64,000 nucleotides of DNA from Barnesiella sp. An22. Lineage in GTDB: Bacteria > Bacteroidota > Bacteroidia > Bacteroidales > Barnesiellaceae. The stretch's first letter is position 1, and the number at the start of each line of letters is the position of its first letter. Location of the stretch: assembly GCF_002159975.1 (NCBI RefSeq), contig NZ_NFJR01000003.1, positions 270,414 through 334,413 on the forward strand, read 5' to 3'. A model generated the notes under the pieces. It was not told the origin of the DNA. It saw nothing but the letters and a program-made list of their open reading frames with translations, and did no database searches. The position numbers were made by a program, and so were the translations under genes. This document shows positions 8,117 through 18,197 of the stretch, in pieces.

Positions 8117-11100
8117 TTATGGAACAAGTATCTTTCCCGAAATTACCCGGTTGCCGGTAAGCAGTCGGACAATATAGACTCCGGACGAAAGGCTGCTCAA
8201 ATCGATAATCGACTCGTCGCGATAGGTACCCATCGCAACACCCCGACAGTCGTAGAGCGCCACCTCCGTATAGTCGCCCACGATGTGAAGCCGCTCGCCA
8301 TCGAAGAAGAACGAGGCTGCATCGTTGTTCACATCCTCCACACCCGATACGGTATGAGTGCGCTCCATATCGAAGGCGTAGATGCGCATCAGGGTAGCCG
8401 AGAACTCCGGCGGGCAATCGGCCTTCACACCAAAGTAGTAGATGCCGTCGTGAGGAATGCAAACCGTACCCGATACCTCGCTGCGTTCGTCTATCACATC
8501 GCCCTCAGCCACCAGCGTGGTATAGGAGTCGGGGGTATCTTTGTCGGCCATGTAGATCTTCAGGTTCTGCCCGTGGTTGCTCGAGGGGTCGTCGATCATA
8601 ATCATGTAATCCATCGTCACCTTCACCGAATCGCCGGCCGACAAGGCCACCGAGGGAGCCACCAGCAGACCCGGCAGCGCATTCGACTCCACGTCGTAGT
8701 CGTACCAGATATACATCGACTCCATGAAGGTCTCGTCGCCCTCGGTCTGGGCCGACCACTGCTCGATGTTGGAAGCCGGGCTGTAGTGGTACCACTCGTC
8801 TTCGTGTGTCAGGAAGTCCGAGCTGTACGGGAGAGTCGTCTGGGCCCCCGTGGCGGGCTTCAGTTCAATATCGTCGAGGTAGAGACAACCGTTACCCTTG
8901 GGCGAATAGCAGTTGATGACGATATAATAGTTACCGTCGGCAGCCACCGTCACCGGTACCAGCAGCTTGGCATAATACTTGTCTTTCACGATTACGCTGT
9001 CGTTGTCATACAACAGCGTGGCCTGAGACATGTCGTCGGGGTCGGTCGTCAAATAGACTCTGAATCTCTGTACATAAGACAGAGGGCTATCCGGCGACGA
9101 GGGTTGATTCAACATCGTACGATAGAACATCGAGAACTCATATTCGCCGGCCGGTATCTCTATGCACTGCGACCGGGCCCAGGCATCGACATCGGCACTC
9201 ATCTGATCGGTGCATCCCAGCAATCCCATTCCATCGTAGGCCGAACCCGAGCCCCACTGGGAATGAGCAATCACCAGAGTGGCCGACGTAGACGAATGCA
9301 GGCTCCAGTACTGGTCGGTTGCGGTATCTTCGAAATCCTCCTTGTACGGCAGGGTAGCATTGGGCCAATTCTGCAAGGTAGCACTCGGCAGAGCATCGTT
9401 GTAGCTGTCGGTATCGGCCGAACTCTTCGCCGAGCAGGTAAAGACGTAGCTTCCCTTGGCCGAAATATCGGCCTTTTGGGTAAAGGTATAGGTGGCCGTG
9501 TCGCCCGGAGCCAACGGACCGGCAAACAGTTCCGACACGGAGGTCTCGCTGTTATTGACCGTATACGAGACCTTCACGTTCTCCTGAGGCGAAACACCCG
9601 CATTGACGAAGCGCATGGTCACGGCTGCCTCGCTCAAGTTGAACCCGCTCTGGCAGTCGAGCGAAACCGAGGTCATGGCTATATCCTCGGCCGCATCGAT
9701 GCGCACATCGTCGAGAATCACATTGCGGCCCGTACCTTCGTTGTAGAAAGCGAAATAGTAATTGCCGGCCTCGGGTATATCGAAACTGGCATACCCGTAA
9801 TGATATTGCCCGGCCACATCCAGCGGATACGAGCACAAGAGCGTGGTCATCTCGTCGGGGTCGTCGCTGCGTCCCATATAGACCTTCAGTGAGCTTTCGC
9901 CCGTCGTGTAGACGGTTGCATAGTAGAACGAAATGCGGGCTTTTCCCTGCGGCATCGCAATGGCCGGACTGATGTACCAGTCGTTGTGCGTGATGCCTGC
10001 AAAAGAATCGATGTAACCTATACCGCTCCCCTCTTTGGGCAAACCTTTCGTGGCATTCAATACGGGTTCCCAGTAAACCCCGTCCTGGTCGGGATTATAC
10101 GACGACCAGTAAATCACGTCGGACGAGTCGTCGTTGAATCCCATATCGTGCGGGAAGGGGCGCGCCGTATATACCTCCACGCGGGTAGAGACGGTATCAT
10201 TCGTCAAGTCACCATCGGCAGCCATGGCCGACCATACTTTCACCACCTTCTCGCCCGGGGTGCTCCAGTCGCACGTAGTTTCAAATACATACTCCTTGCT
10301 TTCGTTGGCAGCCAACTGGTCGATCTCGCCCGATACGATTTCACCGTTGTCGACCTGGAAATAGACCGGGATATGGCTTTGTGCCATCTTGCCGCCATTC
10401 TTGAACCGGGCCGCAACCGTCACCTGGTTGTTGACCAGCTTGGCCGACAGCTTGGGCGAGGTGATGCGCTCGGCGATAATATCTTCGTAGGGGTCTTTTA
10501 TCTGGATATTCTTCACGACAACCTGAGCCTCGGTGTTGGCCTGCAAAGCCAGCGAAACCAATCCGGCCTCTTCGATCGAGCAGACAATCGCCGCTTTGGC
10601 AAATTCGGTTTCCGATGCCGGCAACTTGTCCGATACACCCACCTCGACATACTCTTTCTTTACGAAATAGCCGGTCTTGACCGACATGGTAAAGTCGAGA
10701 CTCGACATGTATTCAAATTCGACCCGCACACTCCCGGCCGGCAGCGAGATACAGTTGCTTCTCAACAACGCCGTGTTGCCTTTATACGGTACCGAAACCC
10801 AACCTTCGTTCTCGACACTGTATGCCCAATAGGCCGATCGCATGGAGGGTGTACTGGAACTCGAGAAATCGGTCGTGGCATTCTCGGTATTCATCTCATA
10901 CGGGTACTCAATCGACGGTCTCACCTCAATCTCGGTCGAAAGGGTATCGTTCTCGACATTCAAGTCGTTCGAAACACCATCGACCCAAGCCGTTATCACA
11001 CTCGTCTCATTTTCTACACACAGAGCTTTCAGGGCAAAGAGATACGTTTTATGTTCGCCGGAAAGCAACGGCTCCGTCACTACCTCCGAAACCACGTCGC

Positions 11101-11815
11101 CATCGCCTACCCGATAGTTCAGCCGATACGAGGTGACCGACAAACCGGTATTGACAACTTCGACTTGGACAGGGTGTTCCGTATCGCAGGATGTGCCCAA
11201 CCCCTCTACCACGTAGATAGCCATGTCGGCACCCGGATTTCCATCGATGTTCACATCGTCTACATAGGTCAAATTGGAAACAAAAGAGTATCCTCCGTGA
11301 CCTCTTTCATGGAATGCCACATAGATAGACTTGCCGGCATACTTCGACAGGTCGAACACATAGGCGCCCCACGGCAATAAATTCTGCGGCGAGATGCACA
11401 TCAGGGTATCGGTAAAATTGACTCTTGCCGTATCGGACTGGGAAACAAGCACCTCAAACGCCCGCTCTTCGGACTCAATACCGGATGCCCAATTGGCACC
11501 CAACATGAAGTGCAAATACTCTCCCGCTTTGATTTCGACTTGAGGGGTCACCAGCCACGAGTCGGTCTCCAGTCCTTCGCCGAAACCTCCCGATTTGGAA
11601 CAGGCTGCATAGCCGCCGGTGGTGTATCCCAATACAAACGGATCGATATCTGCGGTCGAACTCCATCGAGGATAATCGTTCAGCGTACTCGGTATGCAAG
11701 TCGTTGTCCAACCCTCTGGAGGGAATGTTCCACCATCGAAAGTCTCGTGCAATTCGGCAAACCCAAGGTTTACATTCAATAGCACAAGTAAAACAATCAG
11801 TAAACTCTTTTTCAT
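8117..11815 (-). CDS. Large T9SS-exported protein with repeated choice-of-anchor J and CARDB-like domains
   Basis: 1232 residues with signal peptide MKKSLLIVLLVLLNVNLGFA. At least four choice-of-anchor J modules can be recognised by their openings: LHETFDGGTFPPEGW near residue 25, FPHDMGFNDDSSDVIYW near 560, LPYKEDFEDTATDQYW near 830 and LPYSSDFLTHEDEWY near 1000. Between them are CARDB/Ig-like stretches such as VQVEVVNTGLSVTSY and VTMRFVNAGVSPQENV. It ends in a T9SS type A sorting domain (LYDCRGVAMGTY ... SSLSSGVYIVRLLTGNRVISG). Such modules mediate binding in Bacteroidales surface proteins and gingipain adhesin regions, but no protease or glycosidase domain is present. The TPR/HTH regulator is divergent, 355 bases away. 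Confidence 0.88.
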   Translation of the reverse strand: MKKSLLIVLLVLLNVNLGFAELHETFDGGTFPPEGWTTTCIPSTLNDYPRWSSTADIDPFVLGYTTGGYAACSKSGGFGEGLETDSWLVTPQVEIKAGEYLHFMLGANWASGIESEERAFEVLVSQSDTARVNFTDTLMCISPQNLLPWGAYVFDLSKYAGKSIYVAFHERGHGGYSFVSNLTYVDDVNIDGNPGADMAIYVVEGLGTSCDTEHPVQVEVVNTGLSVTSYRLNYRVGDGDVVSEVVTEPLLSGEHKTYLFALKALCVENETSVITAWVDGVSNDLNVENDTLSTEIEVRPSIEYPYEMNTENATTDFSSSSTPSMRSAYWAYSVENEGWVSVPYKGNTALLRSNCISLPAGSVRVEFEYMSSLDFTMSVKTGYFVKKEYVEVGVSDKLPASETEFAKAAIVCSIEEAGLVSLALQANTEAQVVVKNIQIKDPYEDIIAERITSPKLSAKLVNNQVTVAARFKNGGKMAQSHIPVYFQVDNGEIVSGEIDQLAANESKEYVFETTCDWSTPGEKVVKVWSAMAADGDLTNDTVSTRVEVYTARPFPHDMGFNDDSSDVIYWSSYNPDQDGVYWEPVLNATKGLPKEGSGIGYIDSFAGITHNDWYISPAIAMPQGKARISFYYATVYTTGESSLKVYMGRSDDPDEMTTLLCSYPLDVAGQYHYGYASFDIPEAGNYYFAFYNEGTGRNVILDDVRIDAAEDIAMTSVSLDCQSGFNLSEAAVTMRFVNAGVSPQENVKVSYTVNNSETSVSELFAGPLAPGDTATYTFTQKADISAKGSYVFTCSAKSSADTDSYNDALPSATLQNWPNATLPYKEDFEDTATDQYWSLHSSTSATLVIAHSQWGSGSAYDGMGLLGCTDQMSADVDAWARSQCIEIPAGEYEFSMFYRTMLNQPSSPDSPLSYVQRFRVYLTTDPDDMSQATLLYDNDSVIVKDKYYAKLLVPVTVAADGNYYIVINCYSPKGNGCLYLDDIELKPATGAQTTLPYSSDFLTHEDEWYHYSPASNIEQWSAQTEGDETFMESMYIWYDYDVESNALPGLLVAPSVALSAGDSVKVTMDYMIMIDDPSSNHGQNLKIYMADKDTPDSYTTLVAEGDVIDERSEVSGTVCIPHDGIYYFGVKADCPPEFSATLMRIYAFDMERTHTVSGVEDVNNDAASFFFDGERLHIVGDYTEVALYDCRGVAMGTYRDESIIDLSSLSSGVYIVRLLTGNRVISGKILVP

Positions 11816-11975
11816 AAAAACAACCATTTAAAAAAACAAATTCTTATTGCCTACATCATATATACGGGGATATACAAAACGTAATCATACCGATTCGTTA
11901 GCTCTTTACAAATGAAAACAAAATCTCACAGACCGTAAAGTTTTGTTCCCCCAGCCAACTACTGCAATCCGGGAC

Positions 11976-11983
11976 CAAACGTA
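11976..11983 (-). promoter_or_regulatory. Candidate -7 element for the T9SS adhesin operon
   Basis: Minus-strand TACGTTTG matches TAnnTTTG, 161 bases before the start codon at 11815. No TTTG -33 box is seen. The rest of the 355-bp gap (11816-12170) is AT-rich with a small hairpin (CGTAG...CTACG) overlapping this element, and no gene. Confidence 0.4.
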
Positions 11984-12142
11984 GAAAACACTACGGCATT
12001 AGCCCGTATATAGATATAAACCAATTGTTTAGCAATCCTTTTAAAATAGCATTTTCAAGTAAGAAAAATTATTGTCAGCCCCGAGAGAGGTAAAAATCTA
12101 TTTTTCACACCCCGAGTAAAATAATAAATTATAAATATTTCG

Positions 12143-12150
12143 TATCTTTG
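12143..12150 (+). promoter_or_regulatory. -7 element for the TPR/HTH regulator
   Basis: TATCTTTG, a perfect TAnnTTTG, 20 bases before the ATG at 12171. Confidence 0.65.
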
Positions 12151-12170
12151 TCATACACATTCAAAGTGCT

Positions 12171-14012
12171 ATGGTCATGAGAGAGCCTTGTCGAAACCGT
12201 CTTTTTCTGAAAATTGTCTTATGCGGAGTCCTATTCATAGGTCTTGCCTCCAACTACTGCCTGGCTCGAAACTACTCATCCAACCTGAAACAGTTTCTCC
12301 AAGAGACCCAACAAATATATACAGCCGGAAACCTCAAAGACAAGAGTCATGCCTCTCAGAACCAAGCCTATATCGACTCAACAACACACCTGTTGCAAAC
12401 GGCATCGCTCCCCGACTCGACTGCGATAGCCACCCTGTACGACATGGCGGTCAAGCTCAGTGAGAGCCGACTTTACAACCCCACCATCGAATACACCAAA
12501 CTGGCCCGGCGCTTCCTGCAGGAGAACTTTTCCGACGGGCTCGACAAGGAGAAGGCCATCGTCAATCTGGCTCTTATCCAGGCTTCGGCCTATCAGTCGT
12601 TGGGCATGTCGACCCCGGCCATCAACATCTACTTCAACACCCTCGAAGAGACCAAAAAGTATCGCATGGACGATATGACGGCCATCATCTACAACAACCT
12701 GGGCAGCACGTTTCAGCATCAAAAAGAGTATGCTCAAGCCGATACCTTTTTCAACAAGGCGATACAACTCAACGAGGCTCATAAAGACAAGCAGAAACTG
12801 TTTGTCAACTACAACAACCTGGCTATCACCTACGCCAAACAGCAAAATCACGACAAGGCCCTGGAATACGCCTTCCTGGCCATACACCAGCTCGATGCCG
12901 AGAAGGACAAAGACATGATTATGCTCATGCAACAGAGCATTGCCTCGATCTATCTCAATCGCAACGAACCGCTGCTGGCTCTGAAAATCATACAAGAGGT
13001 GGAGAAATACCAGCTTCAAAAGGGGCAAAGTCCCTTTCTCATCTATACCTACCGGCTGCTGGCTCAAATATACCTGCAGCTCAACCGCACCGACGCGGCA
13101 CTGGAGGCCCTGCAAAAGGCGAAACAACAAGCCGACCTCTGCCACAACGACAAGGAACTGGTTCCCCTGCTGAACCTGTTTGCCAAAATCTATGCCGAGA
13201 AAAACGAATATGCCAACGCCTACCGCAACCTGGCCCGGGCCGTATCGATCAAAGATTCCCTGTCCGACATCGAGAACCGACACCAGGTTACCGATATTGA
13301 AGAGATGTATCTGGCCGGGCAGGAGCGCAACCGGCAAGAGGCAATGGCGGCCGAGCAGGCGCGAGAAAGAAATATTATCGTCTACACGCTGTTGGGAATC
13401 ATTATCGCCGTGATGGTGGTCGTTCTGCTCCGTTACCGAACCAACTTGGCACACAAACGAGCCGACAAAGAGGCTTCGATACAAAAGACTCACCAACAGT
13501 TCAAGAGCGAATTGCAACAGAAAGAGGGCGAAAAGGAGCAGTTGGAAGAGCAGATTGCCATCCAGGACGAACAGTTGATGCAACTGAAAAAAGAGCTGAC
13601 CTCGCTCTCGATTCAATCGGTACAGAACGAAAACTACATCGAGAAACTAAACGAAGAGATGAAGAGACTCCTACTCGAAATCAATGTCAAGGAGACCGAA
13701 AAACGGAAACACATCAAAGAGATTATCTCGAAAATCAATCAATACAACACCCAAAGCAGCTGGGAGGAGTTCCGCTACCGATTTGAAAACGTACAAGACT
13801 CGTTCTTCCAAAAGCTGTCGGCTCAATACCCCGACTTGACCACCAACGACCAGCACCTCTGTGCCCTGCTGAGGCTGGGCCTCTCGACCAAGGAGATTGC
13901 CGCCATCACCTTCAAGGAGGTGCGCAGCATCGAATCGGGCCGAAACCGGTTGCGCAAAAAGCTGGGACTCTCCGAAAAAGAGGACCTGGTCAAATTCCTG
14001 ACCCGGTTTTAA
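12171..14012 (+). CDS. TPR-repeat membrane protein with cytoplasmic coiled coil and C-terminal LuxR-like HTH
   Basis: 613 residues. An N-terminal hydrophobic segment (about 12-32) acts as signal peptide or anchor. TPR repeats span about 60-370 (for example AIIYNNLGSTFQHQKEYAQAD, ALEYAFLAIHQLDAEKD). A transmembrane helix is at about 403-423 (IVYTLLGIIIAVMVVVLL), a charged coiled coil at about 430-540, and an HTH at about 555-613 with LSTKEIAAITFKEVRSIESGRNR. The layout puts the TPR sensor in the periplasm and the DNA-binding head in the cytoplasm, a one-component membrane regulator (inferred). It faces the two T9SS adhesin genes, which are its obvious candidate targets. It ends 12 bases from the convergent radical SAM gene. 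Confidence 0.85.
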   Translation: MVMREPCRNRLFLKIVLCGVLFIGLASNYCLARNYSSNLKQFLQETQQIYTAGNLKDKSHASQNQAYIDSTTHLLQTASLPDSTAIATLYDMAVKLSESRLYNPTIEYTKLARRFLQENFSDGLDKEKAIVNLALIQASAYQSLGMSTPAINIYFNTLEETKKYRMDDMTAIIYNNLGSTFQHQKEYAQADTFFNKAIQLNEAHKDKQKLFVNYNNLAITYAKQQNHDKALEYAFLAIHQLDAEKDKDMIMLMQQSIASIYLNRNEPLLALKIIQEVEKYQLQKGQSPFLIYTYRLLAQIYLQLNRTDAALEALQKAKQQADLCHNDKELVPLLNLFAKIYAEKNEYANAYRNLARAVSIKDSLSDIENRHQVTDIEEMYLAGQERNRQEAMAAEQARERNIIVYTLLGIIIAVMVVVLLRYRTNLAHKRADKEASIQKTHQQFKSELQQKEGEKEQLEEQIAIQDEQLMQLKKELTSLSIQSVQNENYIEKLNEEMKRLLLEINVKETEKRKHIKEIISKINQYNTQSSWEEFRYRFENVQDSFFQKLSAQYPDLTTNDQHLCALLRLGLSTKEIAAITFKEVRSIESGRNRLRKKLGLSEKEDLVKFLTRF

Positions 14013-14024
14013 TCTCGCGGCTAT

Positions 14025-14957
14025 TCACACACCCTCCTCGCACAGGCGTCCCTGCCAGGTATCGCGTTCGCGCATGCGACGCAACAGACGGGCGGTAAAC
14101 TCGTGGTTCTTAAGTCCCCAGTTGGGGGCAATGAGCAGCGAGGCAGGCGACTGCGACACAAACCGCTCGATGGCGATGCGGGGCGACAGCCGTTCGGCAA
14201 AGTCGATAGCCAGGTCTATGTACTCGTCGACCGCATAGAGGTGGAAATCCTGCGGCCGCTCCTCATACTCGCGAGCCATGCGGGTGTGCCTGATGAGCTG
14301 CAACTGATGCAGCTTGAGGGTATCGAGAGGCAACTGCGACATGCGGCGGGCATGGTCGAGCATCTGTGCCCGGGTCTCGCCCGGCAATCCCAATATCAGG
14401 TGGGCACCCACAAGCACCCCGGCAGCCGCAGTGCGACGAATGGCATCGGCCGAGGCGGCAAAGTCGTGTCCGCGGTTGATGCGTCGCAGGGTCTCGTCGC
14501 AGGTACTCTCCACCCCATACTCCACCAGCACGAAGGTGCGGTGCGACAGCTCGGCCAGATAGGCGAGCAGGTCGTCGGGCATGCAGTCGGGGCGCGTACC
14601 GATGATAATGCCCACCACACCGGGGTGAGCCAGCGCCTCCTCGTACTTGCGTTTCAGCTCCTCAAGTTCTCCATACGTATTGGTATAGGCCTGGAAATAG
14701 GCCAGATAGCGCATATCGGGATATTTACGGGCAAAAAAGGCGATACCCTCGTCGATCTGGCAGGTAATGCTCTTGCCCGTATGGCAATAGTCGGGGCTGA
14801 AAGTCTGGTTGTTGCAATAGGTGCACCCCCCTACCCCGATAGTGCCGTCGCGGTTGGGGCAGGTAAAGCCGGCATGCAACGAGATTTTCTGCACCTTGCC
14901 GTCGAAGCGAGAGCCCAGGAAATCGGCAAAATCGCGATAGCGCTTCCGCTCCATCAT
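14025..14957 (-). CDS. TIGR01212-family (YhcC-type) radical SAM protein
   Basis: 310 residues. The radical SAM cluster motif is written as CPNRDGTIGVGGCTYCNN (about 30-50), the spaced form with the last two cysteines as CxxC that marks this family. It also has GIIIGTRPDCMPDDLL and LGLPGETRAQML, the SAM-binding part of the barrel. The reaction is not established for the family. The ATG directly follows the TGA of the upstream dipeptidase gene with two bases between, so the two are translationally coupled. An in-frame TTG two codons earlier overlaps that stop and is a less likely start. Confidence 0.9.
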   Translation of the reverse strand: MMERKRYRDFADFLGSRFDGKVQKISLHAGFTCPNRDGTIGVGGCTYCNNQTFSPDYCHTGKSITCQIDEGIAFFARKYPDMRYLAYFQAYTNTYGELEELKRKYEEALAHPGVVGIIIGTRPDCMPDDLLAYLAELSHRTFVLVEYGVESTCDETLRRINRGHDFAASADAIRRTAAAGVLVGAHLILGLPGETRAQMLDHARRMSQLPLDTLKLHQLQLIRHTRMAREYEERPQDFHLYAVDEYIDLAIDFAERLSPRIAIERFVSQSPASLLIAPNWGLKNHEFTARLLRRMRERDTWQGRLCEEGV

Positions 14958-14959
14958 CC

Positions 14960-16318
14960 TCAATGCCCGAAACGGTTATAAAACTCGGTCACGGCCACGA
15001 TACCCTTCTCGTACATCTCCATGAGGAAGTTCTCGTTGGGCGAGTGGGTGGCGTCCGACTCCAGGCCGAAGCCCATCAAGACCGATTTCACGCCCAGCAC
15101 CTTCTCGAAGGTGGCGATAATGGGGATACTGCCTCCGCGACGCACGGCCAGCGGCTGTTTGCCGAAAGCCAGCGTATAGCCCTGCTCGGCAGCCTTGTAG
15201 GCCGGCAGGTCGATGGGACATACATAGCTCTCGCCACCGTGCATGGGAGTAACCTTCACCTTCACGCTGCGGGGAGCCACCGACTCGATATAGTCGATAA
15301 ACATCTGCGAAATCTTCTCGTGGTTCTGGTGGGGTACCAGGCGGCACGACACCTTGGCATAGGCTTTCGAGGGGAGCACCGTCTTGGCACCCTCGCCCGT
15401 ATAGCCGCCCCAGATGCCGCAAATGTCGAACGTGGGGCGAATGGCCGTACGCTCCAGCGGAGAGAATCCAACCTCACCGGCCAGCTCGTCGACATCGATG
15501 GCCTGCTTGTATTTCGTCTCGTCGTAAGGCACGGCACCCAGCATGGCCCGCTCTTCGGCCGAGACATTCTCTACATCGTCGTAGAAGTGCGGGATAACGA
15601 TACGTCCGTTGCCGTCGACCACCCCGGCCAGCATCTTGCACAGCTCGTTGATGGGGTTGGCCACCGTACCGCCGAAGATACCCGAATGCAGGTCGCGGTT
15701 GGGACCGGTCACCTCGATTTCCCAATAGGCCAGACCGCGCAACCCCGTCGTAATCGACGGCGTTTCGAGCCCCACCATACTGGTGTCGGAGACCAGAATC
15801 ACGTCGCACCGCAACAGGTCGAGGTGCGTTTTGCAAAACTCCTCGACACCGGGCGAGCCAATCTCTTCGCCACCCTCGATCAGGAACTTCACGTTGCAGC
15901 ACAGCAACCCTTCGCGCACGGCAATCTCGAAGGCCTTCAGCTGAATGAAGCCCTGCCCCTTGTCGTCGTCGGCACCACGGCCCCACAGGCGCCCCTCCTT
16001 GATGACCGGCTCGAAAGGCTCGGTGTGCCACAACTCCAGCGGCTCGACGGGCATCACGTCGTAGTGGGCATAGACCAGCACCGTGGGATAAGACGGGTCG
16101 ACCAACTTCTCGGCAAAGACCACCGGCGAGGCCGACGTAGGCATCACCTCGGCCCGGTCGGCACCGGCTTCGAGCAGCAACTCGCGCCACCGCTCGGCGC
16201 AGCGCAGCATGTCGTCCTTATGTTCGGGCAAAGCGCTTATCGAAGGGATGCGCAACAACGAAAACAGCTCGTCGAAGAAGCGATCGCGATGATCGGCTAT
16301 ATACTTTCGTGTATCCAT
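14960..16318 (-). CDS. M20 family dipeptidase/metallopeptidase
   Basis: 452 residues of the M20A (carnosinase/CNDP-like) family, a two-zinc cytosolic peptidase. Metal and catalytic motifs are visible: VLVYAHYDVMPVEP (His and catalytic Asp, about 82-95), GRGADDDKG (bridging Asp, about 115-123) and IEGGEEIGS (Glu pair, about 150-158), then a lid/dimerisation domain with LHSGIFGG. The role is probably release of amino acids from dipeptides. It lies 13 bases downstream of aroC and is coupled to the radical SAM gene. Confidence 0.93.
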   Translation of the reverse strand: MDTRKYIADHRDRFFDELFSLLRIPSISALPEHKDDMLRCAERWRELLLEAGADRAEVMPTSASPVVFAEKLVDPSYPTVLVYAHYDVMPVEPLELWHTEPFEPVIKEGRLWGRGADDDKGQGFIQLKAFEIAVREGLLCCNVKFLIEGGEEIGSPGVEEFCKTHLDLLRCDVILVSDTSMVGLETPSITTGLRGLAYWEIEVTGPNRDLHSGIFGGTVANPINELCKMLAGVVDGNGRIVIPHFYDDVENVSAEERAMLGAVPYDETKYKQAIDVDELAGEVGFSPLERTAIRPTFDICGIWGGYTGEGAKTVLPSKAYAKVSCRLVPHQNHEKISQMFIDYIESVAPRSVKVKVTPMHGGESYVCPIDLPAYKAAEQGYTLAFGKQPLAVRRGGSIPIIATFEKVLGVKSVLMGFGLESDATHSPNENFLMEMYEKGIVAVTEFYNRFGH

Positions 16319-16331
16319 ATCGGTTATGTTT

Positions 16332-17405
16332 TTATAGTTTATGACTTTGTGCCAACAGATAGTAATCGAGCATCACCATGGCCGCCATGGCCTCGACCAC
16401 GGGCACGGCCCGCGGCAGCACGCAAGGGTCGTGACGCCCCTTGGCCTTCAACACCGTGGGGGTTCCCTGCACGTCGACCGTCTCGATGTCGCGCAACAAG
16501 GTAGCCACCGGCTTGAATGCCACCCTGAAGTAAATATCCTCGCCGTTGGAGATACCCCCCTGGATACCCCCCGAGTAATTGGTGCGTGTGGCGATGTGGC
16601 CGTCGTGCGACTCGAACACGTCGTTCACCTGCGAACCCCGGCATTTCGCCCCGGCGAAACCCATGCCATACTCAAACCCCTTGGCGGCATTGATGCTGAG
16701 CATGGCACTGCCCAGAGCAGCGTGCAGCTTGTTGAAAACCGGCTCGCCCAGCCCCACGGGCACATGACGGATAACCCCGGTGATGACTCCGCCCACGGTA
16801 TCGCCCTGCGACTTCACCTCGGCAATCAGCTGCTCCATCTGCCGAGCCATCCCGGCATCGGGGCAACGCACGGCATTCCGCTCAATCTCGGCCGGGTCGT
16901 AATCGCGATAGTCGCCAGACAGCGCCAACTCGCCCACCTGCGAGGTATAGGCCCACAACTCGATACCCAACTGCTTGAGCACCAACTTGGCCAGAGCCCC
17001 GGCCACACAGCGGGCTATCGTCTCGCGGGCCGACGAGCGGCCTCCGCCCCGGTGGTCGCGCACCCCATACTTGCGGGTATAGGTATAATCGGCATGCGAG
17101 GGGCGGAAGAGCTCCCGCATGTTGTCATAGTCGGAGGAGTGCTGATTCTCGTTCCACACCACAAACCCGATAGGGGCACCGGTGGTCTTTCCCTCGAAGA
17201 TTCCCGACAGGAATTCGACCCGGTCGCTCTCCCGGCGGGGAGTCACCAGAGCCGACTGTCCCGGACGACGCCGGTCGAGCTCATGCTGTATAAAATCCAT
17301 ATCGACCGATATACCGGCAGGCATACCGTCGACAACGCCCCCGATGGCCGGGCCGTGCGACTCGCCGAACGAGGTGAGCGTGAAAAGATTTCCTATCGTA
17401 TTCAT
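16332..17405 (-). CDS. aroC: Chorismate synthase
   Basis: 357 residues, the normal length. It converts EPSP to chorismate with reduced FMN, the last step of the shikimate pathway. Signature stretches are present: [12 protein letters not shown] (about 12-23), RPGQS (about 47-51), [15 protein letters not shown] (about 106-120) with [13 protein letters not shown] after it, and the late [12 protein letters not shown]. It is the first gene of a three-gene minus-strand unit with the M20 dipeptidase and the radical SAM protein. A perfect -7 box lies 36 bases upstream of the start. Confidence 0.97.
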   Translation of the reverse strand: MNTIGNLFTLTSFGESHGPAIGGVVDGMPAGISVDMDFIQHELDRRRPGQSALVTPRRESDRVEFLSGIFEGKTTGAPIGFVVWNENQHSSDYDNMRELFRPSHADYTYTRKYGVRDHRGGGRSSARETIARCVAGALAKLVLKQLGIELWAYTSQVGELALSGDYRDYDPAEIERNAVRCPDAGMARQMEQLIAEVKSQGDTVGGVITGVIRHVPVGLGEPVFNKLHAALGSAMLSINAAKGFEYGMGFAGAKCRGSQVNDVFESHDGHIATRTNYSGGIQGGISNGEDIYFRVAFKPVATLLRDIETVDVQGTPTVLKAKGRHDPCVLPRAVPVVEAMAAMVMLDYYLLAQSHKL

Positions 17406-17440
17406 CTATCCGTCTATGCTGGTTATACATATATGCTATA

Positions 17441-17448
17441 CAAAGATA
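17441..17448 (-). promoter_or_regulatory. -7 element for the aroC unit
   Basis: Minus-strand TATCTTTG, a perfect TAnnTTTG, 36 bases before the aroC start; no clean -33 box. Confidence 0.65.
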
Positions 17449-17540
17449 GAAAAAAAGTCCGAATAGATAATGCTCCGACAAAATTCAACAACCCGAAACC
17501 ACCATTTCTCTCTCTCCGCAAGCTACAGGCAGGGCAACCG

Positions 17541-17583
17541 ATAAAAGAAGGCGGGGACTGCCTCATCGAGAGGAGCCCCCGCC
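17541..17583 (-). terminator. Terminator after the broken IdeS-like gene
   Basis: Minus-strand GGCGGGG...CCCCGCC stem followed by TTCTTTTA, 38 bases past the stop codon. The terminator is intact although the gene is not. Confidence 0.75.
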
Positions 17584-17620
17584 CTGTATGCGATACCGCT
17601 GTTATCCCGGCGGATGTTCA

Positions 17621-18197
17621 TTACTCTACATCACCAAAAGCCTGCTTCCAGATATCCTGGCGCAAGTCGACCAGAACAAGCGCCGTGATAAGAGACGTTC
17701 TCCGCGACCCGCCAAAAGGTTTAGGCAATTGAATGGTATAAGCCACGTCGCCCATGGAAGGGATTGCCGGATTCTCATCATAGGTAATACCAAGTCGGAT
17801 AATGGCGGCCCCGTTGGCATCCTGATCGACCAGGTTGTTGTCGCAATAGTAGATGTGCGACACATATCCCTCCTCGTCGAACTCGGCACCCCAGATGGTC
17901 ATGGCATGCAGACTCTCTCCTCCGGTGGTAAATTTATAGGCCGTAAACCCGATTGCCTTGTTCTCGGTGAAGGCCCGTTTCATCATCTCGTTGAAATTCT
18001 CCTTGGACATGTTGCGACTGTCCTCGATAATAGTCGCCGTTCTTGACCACGACCGAGAAGTCGGTCGAGTTGTCGCTTCGCAGCAAATACTCTACCTCGT
18101 CCATTGCCACACTCTTGCCGGTATCGGTATCCATATACCACCGATACGAGGCTCCTTGAGCCGACGATACCCAACAAAGGGCACAAACGAGCACCAT
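17621..18197 (-). pseudogene. IdeS/Mac-type cysteine endopeptidase remnant (frameshifted, catalytic Cys region missing)
   Basis: Two overlapping frames encode one protein. The first gives a signal peptide (FMVLVCALCWVSSAQG) and runs to VVVKNGDYY near 18028. A one-base shift then moves the match to EDSRNMSKENFNEMMKRAF and on to the stop at 17621. The second part aligns well with the C-terminal half of IdeS: LHAMTIWGAEFDEEG carries the catalytic His, YYCDNN the Asp region, and ITALVLVDLRQDIW matches the IdeS end. The N-terminal half with the catalytic Cys is absent. Upstream, an ATA codon at 18224-18222 stands where a start giving an ideal basic signal-peptide n-region (RKFRFPYF) would be expected. 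It looks like a decayed secreted immunoglobulin-protease relative. Confidence 0.75.
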
